Positions 1 to 13,354 of a stretch of DNA of 64,000 nt are shown here, one piece after another. The notes below the pieces were generated by a model. The model worked only from the letters and a program-made list of their open reading frames with translations. It had not been told where the DNA came from and did not search any database. Made by a program: the position numbers and the translations under genes. The stretch comes from Heterobilharzia americana (taxonomy: Eukaryota; Platyhelminthes; Trematoda; Strigeidida; Schistosomatidae). Numbering within the stretch: the first letter of the stretch is position 1; each line of letters starts with the position of its first letter. Where the stretch lies: NCBI GenBank assembly GCA_944470555.2, contig OX104132.1:4969755-5033754 (forward strand), given 5' to 3'.

Positions 1-3000
1 TCATATCGTATCAGTCTGTTGAAAAGTCATCAGATCAAAATATCTTTTATTATCTTAAATAACCAAACAGCAAGTGGAGAGGAAATTCTTTCAGTTATAT
101 TTTCAAGGATTTGCACCTGTTTCTTCTTATGATGTTTCCCCTTTCTCTAAAGTAATATAGACCTTCAATTAGTTCAGCATGTTGAAACTTGTGACGACTC
201 AAAAAGACAAAAAGAGAAGACAGACCGTTGACAAAGAGCTTTTCACTGTCTCAACAACAGTCAATACAGTTGACAGCAATACTGAATATATAGATTTCTA
301 AATGAACCTGACAACAAACACTAAGTCCACATAAAGATAAAAACAGTTGCTACGAATGAGAGTTCAGCCTTGAGAGGAGAGGGAAGAAAAACTAGTGACG
401 CTATGAAAACAACCATGTAGGTTATTTTAAGGTAATGGGCAAAACATCATGCAAAAGCTATGAAAAATCAGGGGTATATAACATAAAGACCTGAATACTT
501 TCACTGCTGAAGTCCACGGTTTCCCGTGTGTATTCAAAAACAACTGGTTTTCATTACAGGTTGATCAATCTGTTGACAAATAAAGTAAACTCAAGAGAGC
601 AATCGGTCGTATAGAATGGAATGATGATTTCATTTAGATATTCTTCAATCATTGGCAGTAATATAGACTACCTCTCAATGTCATTATTACTGTTTTGTCA
701 CGATATCCCTTCAACTTACATTGTGCTCATTCAAATCTGGCTTCGATTCATCGTCAGTGAAGTGATATATTCACAACAGTTGTCAACAGACAAATAGACA
801 TTTTAGCAACTTACTACATTTTTTCACTTTTCACAAAAGTTATGGTTGTGTTGATCGAATTACGGAACTGAAGTTCGTTCTTGTTTCTTTTGAATACAAG
901 GCATGGAATCACCAAGTAACTTTTCATTTGACAATCCCATCTGTCCTGTTTTTTATCGTGGTTTTCCCAGTCATCTTTAAAGGCTTTCTCTTCGCAAAAT
1001 GCAACCCAGTATTCTTTTCTTAAAAATGTCTTTAACATCAGTCTAAGCATATCTCACAAATGATTCAGTAAATTTTCTATGCTTGTTAAATAATCAGAAG
1101 AAGATTTTTCTGAATGTTTTACTGTACAATGTGTATCTTTTCCACCTGCTTTATGCCAACAAAATTCGTTCGAAATTCATCTGGCCCCCTACAAACATAC
1201 TGCACACATATCGTAACTTATCTTCATCAGCGGTAAGTTTCAAGTTTTCTTATTGCTTACATATGAAGTCTCTCTTTTCTCTATGCTGTTTACACAACAT
1301 TTCTCTTGCGTATATCATTGAGAAGGTGTTTCATGTTAGGAAGATTCAGATGTGGTGATGACTTCTTGTCTAACTTCATATTCATCACTGTCCAACAATT
1401 GCTTACCACTAAGTAACTTAAATACACTATACAATATACAAAAAACTTTGAGAAGACCTCAGTCATAAGCACAACTGAATAATAATGACAATACTTTATT
1501 TTACTGAATCAAAATTACGAAATAATATAAAGTTAGTCTTGGCTGCCTTATCATTTACATCACATGGCAAACTGAAACGGTTAACCATTTAACGACGACC
1601 ATATTTCTGAAATGAAAAAAGGATTATTCATTGAGATTAGTGGACTGTCAGACGTTAAGTAAATACAATATTCCTAGCTTATTTTAGATAAATGTAGGTG
1701 ACAATCTTCCTTCCTAACCAATCACATATCTTACTATTCCCGTTTGTCCGAGAGCGAAATTTTCTTATTCGCCTCCACAAATTTGACGAAAAAATCAGAA
1801 ATCTGTCCAGTTTATTTCTCATTAAGGGTACTTGCTATTCATCAAACATAAGTTTATCGTGGAAAAATCCAGATGACAATTTCATCGAAGCTTGACTTTG
1901 AATAATTTAGAACATTGACATTTGAATGTCTGAGCAGAAATTAGTCGACACATGCTAAATCCTATTTCACTTTTAGTCCTTTTCTGAATTTAGTGACCAT
2001 CGTCGCAGATCATATCATCTTCATGAGTAATGCATGTTTTGTCTTGAAAAGACTGTCTACTGTCTTCAAGTACACCGTTTCCCTCCGCATTTTCGCACAT
2101 TTTCTTCACACTTACAGTTCTCCAGACTTTCTATTTCGCCTATATGTATGAGTTCCACTGGGTTTACACTCTGCGATCGAAATCAAGTTGACCTGATGAC
2201 ATTATCAGAAGGTACTACTGTATGCAGTAGACTATCGAAAAGTTATTCCCTTTAAATGGAAAATGAAGGTTTTGTTATGCGCGATGAAGTAACATCCAAG
2301 CTACGCATAATGAAGATTTGTAATCAGTCACTGTTACGTGACTATTGTTAGTGGGAAAGTGTGGGTGAAATTTAAGTTTTATACATGCAACTTATAAGCT
2401 TCCCATCTGTACTTCCAGTCCAATAATCCCATTACACCGTTTAGCATGCTACTTTGATGCATGCTTTTTAGTGTAATTTGTTGTTCTCATATCTGCATGA
2501 AATAAACAGTGAGATTAGACAAACTGAATTGTTTAATTTCTGCAAAAAAGACCATGAGGATTAAAACTTTGTTCTGATGTCCGAAATCGAAATCAACTTT
2601 TCTCGATTTCATTATTTCCCTATTGGTGGTAAGTAGTGGAGTCCAGGACATACGTTTTATCGCCTTTGATAGTCATTAGATGGATGTACTTGTGTCTCCG
2701 TGAGTGTTGGTGTGGTTACTGAGGCTTGGCCTTGGGGTTCATTGCTTCAAACACTACACCGATATCCCCTAGACTATTGGTTTATGATAACCACCTGTTG
2801 TGCAAAGTAGACCATTTACCATTTACTGATACTTTTTATTTCCTATTGGCTAATGAAATTGCATTCATCGATGTCTCATGGTACATGGACTCTTGGGAGG
2901 ATGTTTCAACATTGCCTGAAGCGAAGTCAACTCAGCTGCATTCTCAGCAGGAACAAAATCACTCACTGAAATGCAGCCACATTCGGATGACCAGATCTGA

Positions 3001-3540
3001 TGAAAAAGACGAAACGTGCATTCTGAGTTCAAGAGCTAACCAGCACCAATCAAGTTACAGCTTATTTAGTTTCCAGAAGACACTAAAGATACCTGAAAAG
3101 GAATACGTATGGAGTCAAATGACCATTCGATTTATTTGAATAAATTGTGTCATAACAATTCAGTCTCTTTTATTAGCAATTTTTATAGTTCCAAACTTAC
3201 ATCCATGGCCGGGAATCAAAATTAAAACTTTCTTGTTAAAGTAAGAAACCTAGGGAATGTGATCTGTGAGTCATGAGAAATGAATGTGAAATGGGAGCTC
3301 TTTGAAACAGCACTTTATTCCTGAGGGTTTCTTATATCCATGCACTCAACTGTGTTAACTAACAATGAATACGTTATATTATTATTATATTGTCCTTCCA
3401 CATTATCACGTATTTTGACTGTGGACAGTGTTAGGCTCACAGAGAGAATGTAAAATCAGGCCAAGCAGAAGACTATATCTTGTTTTGTACTCCTTTGTAG
3501 AGATGAACTGTAGGACAGTGAGATGACAAAAGCTTTTCTT
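1..3540. other. AT-rich non-coding stretch, no recognised gene
   Basis: This stretch is AT-rich with frequent stops in all frames. The longest open frame is 2726-3139 on the plus strand (137 codons). Its translation has no motif I recognise and no repetitive, membrane or signal-peptide character, so I do not call it a gene. I see no rRNA, tRNA or clear transposon similarity. It may be intergenic DNA, intron or very old repeat. Exons of a multi-exon gene cannot be excluded, because short exons could hide among the short open frames. Confidence 0.6.
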
Positions 3541-3598
3541 CTAGAAGTAGTATTCATCATGCAGACACGTCAGTTGGGGAACCATTGGAAACCTGAGA

Positions 3599-3644
3599 GC
3601 ACTGGATATCTGTTTCGCCGTAGTATGGGACTCCTCAGCAGTAC
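3599..3644 (-). ncRNA. hammerhead ribozyme-like core in the SINE
   Basis: On the minus strand the sequence reads stem I strand GTACTG (3644-3639), catalytic box CTGAGGA (3638-3632), a helix II hairpin beginning GTCC (3631-3628) and closing CGGC (3620-3617), catalytic GAAA, then the palindrome GATATC (3610-3605) and the returning stem I strand CAGTGC (3604-3599). This fits the hammerhead consensus CUGANGA...GAAA...NUH. The AUC at 3607-3605 is the expected cleavage triplet, and the short palindromic stem III is typical of schistosome hammerheads. Stem I forms 6 pairs with one G-U. Helix II has one mismatch (C-C) and one wobble. Self-cleavage is plausible but weakened; activity is inference. Confidence 0.6.
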
Positions 3645-3654
3645 ACACCGTCGA

Positions 3655-3724
3655 CCAGGCTAGGGATCGAACACAGAACCTTCAGGTTTCACGGAGAACG
3701 CGTTAACCATTCAGCCACTGGGCC
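3655..3724 (-). repeat. tRNA-derived head of the SINE
   Basis: The minus strand carries an A-box-like TGGCTGAATGG (3717-3707) and a B-box-like GTTCGATCCCT (3672-3662) about 35 bp apart, the spacing of an internal Pol III promoter. No full cloverleaf can be drawn and no CCA-competent acceptor stem is visible, so this is a SINE head and not a functional tRNA gene. Confidence 0.65.
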
Positions 3725-3990
3725 GGTTTCCAGTGGTTCACAATTTTCAACTTCTGTCAATTCACGACATAGCGTGACTATCACCCGAGGTCTTCAGTTT
3801 GCATCCACTTCACTTCCGACTGGTTGACCCCACAGGTCATAGTTTCTCATTAGAGCTTCATGATATCCATCTGGAAGCAAGTCACTAATGAGCACTATAC
3901 AATAATGTATTTTTGAGATGAATGGGGACCTTTGATTTCGAAGTAGTATTCATCATGGACTGACATCAGTTGAGGAACCATTGAAAACCC

Positions 3991-6900
3991 GGAACTTTTG
4001 AATTAGATAAGGCAAAAATGTTAATTGACAGGTAGTTGAGTTAGTTTGAAAGTCTTCAAAAATATCAAATCTGCCTTTTCCAACATGATTGTACACGATA
4101 TTAACTGAACAATTTATCAGAGGGTTGAAAGAGAATTCATGAAATCTAGTATAACTGATGATCATTTGGTTCTGGACAAAAATAAATTCACAGTAATCCT
4201 AAGATGTTTTGCTTCTAAGAAAGTTTAGTCATTTTCCAAAATCTCTGCTGAGATAATCGAAAGGATAAATGTTGCGTGAAGATAAATAAATTTGCAATAC
4301 ATTTTCCATCTAAATAAATGTCTTACATGACATCAAAATTTATCTAACTTCCCTTTGCGTGATTGTCTTTGGTTCATGACAGAACAACATGAAGTTGGCT
4401 CAACTGCAGTGACCAATCAACGTATACCTAATCTACTCCTATAAGAGGCGGTTGCGGCACGAATAGTTTACTTGTAACGTCTTTGCCTACAGCCCTAGGT
4501 GATGTGGATTCATGTCTGAGACGGAACAGCAGTTATTTCAGTGTTACAGATGTTCTTTATCACCAGTGGCAACAAACATGAAATATTGGTTCATGACTTC
4601 CTCTCGATTTAAGTGTCATTCTAATTGATGAGATTCTTTGCTCATTGTACTACTTTGTTATGGTCATAACGTTGATTACTAGTTGCTTATGTACTACTAT
4701 CTTGTTAGGTATGTAAGTATTTCGATTAGTCTGATGATTGCGGTTTCATTCATACATTTTCTGCTTATCAGTTGCAGTTCTCTTGGTGTCAGAATGACTG
4801 TATTGTTGTATTCCATGCATAGTGTACACGAAGAAGATGGTAGTGTATATTTGCAATATGTTAAGGTATATCATTATGCTGTAATGAGGTGTTATACTGG
4901 TCTTTCCCTTGCCAACAAGTAATCAACAACAGTGTTCTTTTAGTAAAAAAAGTGGACACTGTTCTTCACTTCCATCCCTCTTATTATTTGTTTCAGTTAC
5001 GAAATGAAACGAGAATGTTAAACCTGTACTTTGAGTATGCAAGGAGTGACTTCTACATCGCAGTTTACGCTTGATTGGTGTTTCACTTATTGTGGCGTGA
5101 TTCACTACAAATCATATGTTACCACTAAAAACCAAATATATGCTGTGTTAAATTTCATCAGTTGCTTCTGCTACATGTAAATACTGATATCCGAAGTCGA
5201 GAAATATTAATAAATGATGGTAGTACTGCTGCTTTGAAGATGATTGAGACATTCACGCTTCTCCTTCATAATACTGTCTAATGTGCAACTGCTGAACATT
5301 GAAAAGGTGAGTATTTGAATCAAAATTTTCTCTGAGTGTGCTTGTTTCAATTCATAAAACGCAAGGACACATTTCGTGGATAGCCTTACGAGTTAATCAG
5401 TGAATAAATATGTTTCACTATGTGAAACAGCCTACAATTTCAACTGTGAGGCTCAAAATATTCCTATGATGAATATTCTAAAGTGGAATGGAAACAATTA
5501 CTTACCCCAGCCGGTGGTGACTTCTACGGAGAAAATATTTTTTAACTCGGGTTAAGACATCACTATGTTAGGCGAAATTTTCTATACATCTTATTAATAG
5601 TTTCTACCAGCTCAGCTTTTAGCCAACAATACACTGCAGGTTCAAGCATTTCATCGTGATGTTACTTTTATGGTTTCCAGTTCTCCTATATTGACCTGTT
5701 TATCTCTTACCACGGTAGTTGGTGTACTTACACAGATGAAAACACTTCCCTAGGATCTCATACTAGATTTTAATGGGAGTAATCTTGACAGAAAGGTAGC
5801 ACCACCTGAAACAAAATATGATAACACTTAATATACAGACCAATTCGCTTCATAAAAAACACTGAGTTATCTTGAAAACAACACGCAGGATGAATCGAAC
5901 ATAAAGAAATACACTATGAAGTCTACTAGTTGAAGAGAAACTATATCACTAGCATGCTGAACTAAGAGAAAAAGTGTATATGTATTATCGACTGATATCA
6001 GTGAACAACTGACGCTTCAATTTTCACTTTGATGATGTGAAGCTGATGCTTTCAGCCTGACTATATAAGAACTGCTTTTCAAAGTAGGTGACAGTAAAGA
6101 CTTGATTAGACCCATCATGCATAGCCTAAAGGTAGACGTGAAATCTTTTCCAGTGTTCCTAATTATACCACATAAACATTTTGCCTGAATATGTTCAACT
6201 GACAGTTGAATGTATCATATGTATTTTGGTTGTCATATTTGATACACAAACCAATTAGCAATCTGAGTACGGTTAACTGATTACAAGTCACCAGAATTTT
6301 TTACAAGATGAATACAAAAGATCGATATAACAGGAATAAACTGTTACACAGACTATGAGTCGAGCTGAAGCTACACTACAATCTTATTTAAACTAAAACA
6401 GTAATGAATCGGTCAATGAGATTGACAAATTACAACTCAACAATCAATACGACAAGTTTATCTTCGATATAACTTCGTGAAGTTTTGAGTACCAAGCTCG
6501 AAAATGACTGACTCCACTGACTTCATACACGAGTGAGACATAATCATAAGTTACGTCTTCTAAACATTCATGTGAAATTTGTACACATTTCACTTGTTTG
6601 TGATTTGACACTGATGACTGATAATGGAGGAGATGGATTGCACAATATTCACCGACTTCATCTCAATGTAACGTCATACGCAGATTTCGAGGAACTTTCA
6701 TACTTCAAATTCGTAGCTTCAGTTATATTCCCAGTCATTGTCATTCAGAATAACAAGCCTAACGAAAAACGTAGAAAATCTCTAAAATCATTTGTCAATT
6801 AAATACAACGTCTGAACTCACTCCTTTGGCGTCCTGAACGCTTTGGTTGTACTGTGTAAAATTATGGAAACAATATTTGGAATGACTACTGAAATTGAGA

Positions 6901-9900
6901 AGTAAACATTTATTCAACAAATTGAGAAAACATGGACAAATGTCTTGAACGTAGTACTGCCACGGTAGCAAGTGAATTGTTATTTGTGAATGCCGATGAA
7001 TTGTCAGAGACCAATGTCAAGTTGGTTAGCAAGCTGAAATTTCATCTAAGGCATTTATGAGTTAGCTTCAAAGATTAGCTGTAAACGGTCAATATTTTTG
7101 ACGACACAGACTGCAATACTCTGTTTACTCTCAGTACCTTGAAAGGTTGTGTTCACTCGATTCCTGTTATGTCAATAAACCTGGTGTGGTAGATGGGGAA
7201 AGCGTCACTACGACTTAACGGAGACCGTTTCTTCAGGATTTCTGTTGATGAATACCAACCTTAGCTGTTTGTGTAAACCATTACGATAACTGTCAATTAA
7301 TCTTAGTATGGCAAACTTATTTGTAGGCAAATCCAACATTTGTGCACTAATCACATAACAGTAGACATTCGAGTAAGCAGATTCCAAATTGTGTCTATCT
7401 CGATTACTAATAAACCCTTTTGATATCTCAAGTAACATTTCTCTCAGCTAATTTCTGCATCCTCTAGTTCATCTGCTAATCTCTACCAACATTCATTAAG
7501 AGGAGAGAGAAATATGAAATTTGTCGATATTCTGTTGGAAAATATTCACCATGTGCTAAGAAAGCAGTATATTGACTTTGGAATGATTGGAAGATAGAAG
7601 TAGTTTGCTCATGCACTAGATTATTCAAATAAATGAGAGTAAACTTTGAAGCTTTTGATGGAAACATCTTATATTTTGTTATTACACAACGCACCACAGT
7701 TGGTATGAAGAAATCTGGGTCTGTGATTTACTTTGGATTTGTAAGTATGCTTGTTGACACAAAACAGTGAAGGAGGCTGTCATCTACTCATGTCTAGTAA
7801 AACACTGAACTACTGTTACTCCATCTCTGTTATCTTTAACGTTTGATAGGATACAACATCTTGTCATGAAATATATAAATGCAAAGTATATGAATCCTGA
7901 CGTCAATTGAAGCACTAGTATTATCGTCTGTCAGACCTTAGAATATTTATCACTGTACTCAGTCACGGAATATTCCGCACGGTCATTTGAAGTAAACAAG
8001 ACTATAATAACCTCTTTGACCTCTTACACTATATAAGTCACATGATTGTGCGATTGATAAGTATAGATGCATTTATCAGCGGGTTCATACTACTACTAAC
8101 GGTGAAATTTAATTGCTTTGTTTTCTTTTCCAAAAGATATATTATCACTTCCTAATATATATAAAAAACATAGTTGTTACACAAGTCTTGAGGAAAGAAA
8201 AAGTTCAAAAAACCCACCACTCTTTCGAATAGTCGGTTCCTATATTCAGTAAATAAACCAATAAAAGTTAAAATTATTTTTGCGGACATGCAAAAAATAT
8301 TTGGATTTGATAGGTTGAAAGCATTCTAGTATTGTGTAAATAATATTCGTCATTTAGAAGTTTATATTGCCACATAAATTGTAAACAACTATATTTCTCC
8401 CCGAATTTGACTATTCACAACCCAAAAACAACCCATACCCTTCAGGTCTAATATATTAAATGAAGGAGATGAAACATTTCAAAATCAAGTTTTACGGATG
8501 TATCATCCTCTCACATGTGTAAATATTTTAGATGAAATCATGATGTTCCATTCCTTGTTGCATCACATCATACTTGTAACCCCGATTCTTTATTAAGGAC
8601 ATGGTTTTCACAGCTAGCAGCTTGTAATTGTTTTCATTGTCATATGAAATTAGTTTCTCATAAAAAAGAACAATTCATACTCACACCTCTCCAACAGATA
8701 GGCGACTGAAACATTCAGAAATACATTTGCAGATTAGTGAGAAAGAAGGGATTGTAGTTAGGTAAATGTTTTCAAGAGTTCTAAATTTTTGGTGGCCAAC
8801 TTCTCGACTTACCTGTTACAATAGGCTAAATGTTCAACACCTTACTCACATCGAAGATAACACAAACCACCTTATTCGACAGTTCATATTCACCTTACAG
8901 TAAACAGATAAAACTGATATAAATTACATTGTGTAGTTCAATTCTACTCAGCAACACACGTGTATGGTGAAAGTTAGACTCTAATATCAACTTTCTCCCC
9001 AGACATTTGCTTCATTGTCACTAATTTGCTAAGCATTCCCACAAACACAGGCTTGAATGCTTTCAAGAAGTGTTGTCTACAACAACATTGAAAAACTACT
9101 TTCTTACTTCAGAAATAAAAAAACACAAAACCTTCAATTTCAAATTACTGAATTCACATTTCTATCCATGCATATATAAACATGTCATTAAATATTTCTA
9201 CACAAACCAAGTATGTGAATGTAAGAGTACAACCTGAGTATCTAGTAAATGATACTGTTTCACTATATGACATTTCTAATAAACAACAGACCAAAATGGA
9301 AGTATGTGAATAACATCAAAATTGAACATTTGATGGGGTGGAAAAATTGAAATAGTGCCTATCAAGCAGAGTAATAACTCAGGTGATTATGCTATCACAG
9401 GTTTTTTCTGAAGTAAAGCAAATCTAGTTGTCATTACGACCACTAACAAGAATATATGTGAACACCTCTAGTCAAGGAAACAACCTGTCCAACACTAGTG
9501 TGTCGAATTTCGAGAAACACATAGAGTTCAATAACTACATGATCTTGTGTCTCAGTGAATATATTGAATGTCACATGGTATAACACACATCTCTGAACGT
9601 AGCTGAGACTTTAAGTAGTAGCCTAGTTCCAAATTTGTTACAACATTCACAAACGTGCACTACCACAAGCAATCTTTCTACATTGTACTGTAAACGCTTC
9701 ACTGAATCCACCAATTACACTATTCTTACCATTATGATCAAATTTGAATGTTACACGCATAATATTATATTTGAGTCAAACACATAAATTTGGAAAGTGT
9801 CTGCGACATACTCATCCACATAGGTATGGTGATTCAATGCTCATCTAATATTTGACGAAATCTGGTTGACAATTTTCGAGTGAAATTCGGTGAACAGATG

Positions 9901-12060
9901 TCGAAACTGGCACACTCAATTACTATTTATCATATTCATTAGTCCGAACGTCCTAACTAAATGCAGTTATGGCGCACATTCAAGTTTCCAAGTGTTAACG
10001 GTGATAATAGTTTAGCATTACAGTAATGCAAGATTCAATTGGTTGTAGACTGTTTGAAATGAAACACTAATGAAACTGATGAATGAATGAAATCGTTTTG
10101 AATTTCAGTCATTTGATTATGTTTGTTACAAGGAGTGTTTGAATGATGTTAGAGAATTTTAAATGCACAGGAGTTGGAGATTTGCTTAACCTCACCATAT
10201 GAAACAGTTTCAGTATCTGAATGATAAGGTAAGCAGTTTGATATTTCAATTATTTAGTCTCTGGCAGTTCAAATGGGACTTACCAAGCAACTTGTTCTAA
10301 AAAAGTGATAAGTAAGATGTCAAGTTTATTTCACTTATTAAACGAAGAATATAATACATAACACCACTGACTAAAGCTGTTTACTCCTGCATTTCGCTAA
10401 TATTACATGGCTTTACTGTTCACTTCTGTGATTAGATATTGAGTCACCTACAGTCATGAATACTTTCAGCCAATTATGATTGACAAATTGTCAACTTCAA
10501 CCGCTAATCGTTTGCATTAACTAGTATTCCCGTCCTGCATCAGTTGTCATGAGGCATTCCCTCTAAAGGATGCCTTACTGCTTCTTCCCTTATTAATTGT
10601 TACACCATGATAGTCTAAAAGTTGTTTGGGGTATTACGTTTCAACCTTAGAGAATATACTTCCACAAGCATCTTTGCTGATACTCAGTCAGATGGGTTGA
10701 AAAGAGCAGAGAAACTCACCAAGCTACATAAATAGGTGGCAAGGTGTTAGTCGGTAACAGCAATGAAAAAGGTTGATGTTCAAGGTGATATTATAGCTTA
10801 TGACTACCAGATGGAAAGAAACGCTCATTCTGAATCTCATATCTAGTTACTACACATCATTATAAATAATTTGAAAAATACATCACCTTCAACCCAACAC
10901 TGAAATTTATAAAAATATACACATCAACCTTTCTATGGAAACATTTATACTCTCAATGTTTGCTAGCTGACTTGACTGTCTTAATGCCTTATTGGCATAA
11001 AGTAGCAAATCACTTATACCTTTCTTTCTATGCTGTCAGTAAATATTAACAGTGGTGATTGCAATCATTTCAAGGGCCATGTATACAAGCTCTACGTCTA
11101 TATCAAGTAAGTGCTGGTGAAGTCGCCCACCCCAATGATGAAACATCCATGAACAAACCACAAAGCTCAACGAACAACAAACATCCATCATCTTCATGAT
11201 GAGAGACAAATATTCTCTACTACCTGAAACATTACTTATGTTAGGAAACTATCAGATTCATAGCACAATACACATTCCCTTCACCTAACCATATTCTCCA
11301 TTGAGTGCACTATCACAAGTAGTGGTATCAGTCAGTTTTATATTTCTCAACAATAAATCATTAAAGTCTGACTGTGTATTGCACTGCATTGTTTTCTAGA
11401 GTACAGGAGGAGAAGACTTACCAAATAATGGAGAGTGGAAAATGGCAGCCAGAATCAAGATTATTGAGGTGAAGTGCATCACTGAAATCAGTATGATTCA
11501 ATATTGTGTGGTTGAGAGCTTATCTGAAATCTGCATTTATATACCTTTTGCAAGTATCAGATAACCAATCAGATTCGACCAGCAGCAGTGAATATTGAAA
11601 TTGAACTACATATGTGCAATTTACTTCTGAATAACACGAAAGTCATTGGATATACCGATTTACAATGACTTTAGCATAAATTTGATTGGTGCTAGATGTT
11701 GATGACGTCCTGGCAACAATTATCAGTCATTTGTTTTCTTAAAATTAGTTTTAACAGAACTAATTCAGTCAGTCCAGTGTAAAACAAATAACAGTTTTGT
11801 TACTTTCATTATGAGATATGTGTTTATGTATCTTTGAATTAGCGAATGGCCAACTTTGAGGTAAGTGGCTAGGTTTCGCACTTGGACTAAAATTCTCTTC
11901 ATTCGTTGGCAAAATGGTGTTCGTTAACTTTACAATTATTTCTCGGTTTAAGGTGAGTATTTCAGAAGAGTTTATGGGGCGATAGTCACAAAAGACTAAT
12001 GAGTTGTTGAAATGGAGAGTTTTTCGGTGATATACACAAAGGACTGGCACCACTCCGAAG
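3991..12060. other. long AT-rich non-coding stretch
   Basis: About 8 kb with no supported gene. Open frames are short (about 60-90 codons) and show no recognisable motif, even the longest ones near 6533-6802 (plus) and 11769-12065 (minus, 98 codons, next to the SINE relative). Base composition is AT-rich throughout with scattered A or T runs. I see no microsatellite, no RT or transposase motif and no tRNA. It is likely intergenic or intronic DNA. Confidence 0.6.
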
Positions 12061-12450
12061 ATCATTGAGGATCTAGGAGCATTGAACGGCTGTAGGTTGC
12101 TTAGGTGTGCACATCTACGACTACGCCAGTGATCGGACCCAAGATCTTTAAATTTACGATGAACATATCACCAATGTGTAGAGATCCAACAGTCCACAGT
12201 ATTCTGTCTCTATCAATTCATGATATAACGTGACCATCATACCATGACATCATCCAACTTTTATCCTCATACCTGACTTGGTTGACCCTACAATCATGGT
12301 TTCTAACAACGACATCCGTAAATTCATCTCGAAGAGTGTCACTAATGACCGCTGGAAGGTAATTCATTTTGGCAGCTTGTGGAGATTTATTGATTTCAAG
12401 GTTGCAGTCATCACAGACTGAGATCAGTTAGAGAAACTTCGTTGTAGTCC
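12061..12450 (-). mobile_element. degenerate relative of the 3.5-kb SINE repeat
   Basis: The segment aligns by eye to 3655-3990. It has a B-box-like minus-strand GGGTCCGATCAC near 12125-12140. It then shares the blocks AATTCATGATATAACGTGAC (near 12215) and TTGGTTGACCCTACAATCAT (near 12280) with only a few changes from AATTCACGACATAGCGTGAC and TGGTTGACCCCACAGGTCAT in the 3.7-3.8 kb copy. The A box is eroded and no hammerhead core remains. Much of the homology lies upstream of the tRNA head, so the repeat family is longer than the SINE. Confidence 0.55.
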
Positions 12451-12637
12451 AAATTTTAGTGCGCTCACGTTCTTCACTTCAGTCACGATATGCTTTTCTC
12501 TAATTTAAACGTTTCCAATAAAATCTAATTTCGCTGTAGCAAATATAAGCTTAGTGAGTAGGCATAGGAGATGAAAAAACGTAACAGTGTATCTCGGTTT
12601 GTTTCATTTCCTCCTGATGTATCGTCATGTGATTATT

Positions 12638-13354
12638 ATTTTCCCGTTGAGTTCCTAGTGGAAAATGGGGCTTCAGTAGAACGCCTTCACTGCACTTTGT
12701 TCTCTGCAGTCTTTTGAACCTCGCTCTACGACTGCCCACAAACTTTCATTTCTTCCTCACACCATCTCCTCCATATCACCCCCGGACGCCCAAATCGTCG
12801 TTTCCCATTCGGGTTCCACTCGACGGTCTGGCCTAGTGTGTAATATCCTCAAACCGTCTCCTCAATATATGCCCAATTCATCCTCACTTTCTTCTTCTGC
12901 ATACTTGTTGGGCGATAGGTTCTTGGTTGGTTGACTGGTTGTCAGTCAGCCAGAGTCTCTTATCGCTTATTCTTTCTGGCCATCTGATCTTCAGTATCGA
13001 CAGTAGGCTGTTGCTGAATGTCTGTAGTTTGTTGGAAATGCTTTTCGTGACGTGCCAAGTTTCTGAAGCATATAGCAGCACTAACTTGACATTGGTGTTA
13101 AAAATCCGGATCTTGTTCACACTTTATGCTGAGTGCAGTGCATTAGATCTCCACACTGGTTCCAGATTAATGAAGGCCTGTCTTGCCTTTTTGATCCTGG
13201 CTTTGACGTCTTCATCTGTGCCACCTGTAGTTGAAACGAAACTGTCTAGGTAGGTGAAAGAGACTACTTCTTTTAGGTCTCTCCTACCTGAAGCCTGTTC
13301 TGCTTCACTTGAATGTGTGTCGCAGAAGTGTTTTTGTCTTTCCGCGCACTCTTC
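12638..13354 (-). mobile_element. RTE-like retrotransposon copy D, internally deleted
   Basis: This minus-strand remnant belongs to the same family as copies A, B and C. It keeps the element 3' end (plus-strand GTTCCTAGTGGAA) and the C-terminal part of the RT polyprotein. The longest readable piece, 12884-13120, contains the family block around 'ASETWHVTK' and 'NKLQTF'. At about 13275-13285 the sequence jumps from the region matching 50170 of copy B directly to the region matching 51302, losing about 1.13 kb that encodes most of the RT core. It ends abruptly near 13354 (5' truncation). Many substitutions relative to A and B make this the oldest copy here. Non-functional. Confidence 0.75.

Larger units (their letters stand above)
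3541..3990 (-). mobile_element. SINE/hammerhead repeat (Sm-alpha-like), minus strand
   Basis: Read on the minus strand this repeat has a tRNA-derived Pol III promoter head (A box 3707-3717, B box 3662-3672), then a hammerhead-ribozyme-like core (3599-3644), then a tail ending near 3544. That order matches the Sm-alpha SINE/satellite family known from schistosomes. A roughly 50-bp tail motif (minus-strand core GATGAATACTACTTC) occurs twice, at 3544-3594 and 3940-3990, about 396 bp apart, so the tail of a neighbouring unit abuts this one. About 240 bp upstream of the tRNA head (3725-3940) is also shared with the repeat at 12061-12450. The repeat therefore extends beyond the SINE proper. Non-autonomous; mobilisation would need a LINE reverse transcriptase. 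Confidence 0.7.

Noticed and set aside
2726..3139. 137-codon plus-strand open frame
   Set aside because: No recognisable motif, no supporting context and ordinary AT-rich composition; length is within chance range for 64 kb.
3655..3724. Functional tRNA gene
   Set aside because: Only A and B boxes are present; no cloverleaf with acceptor and anticodon stems can be formed.
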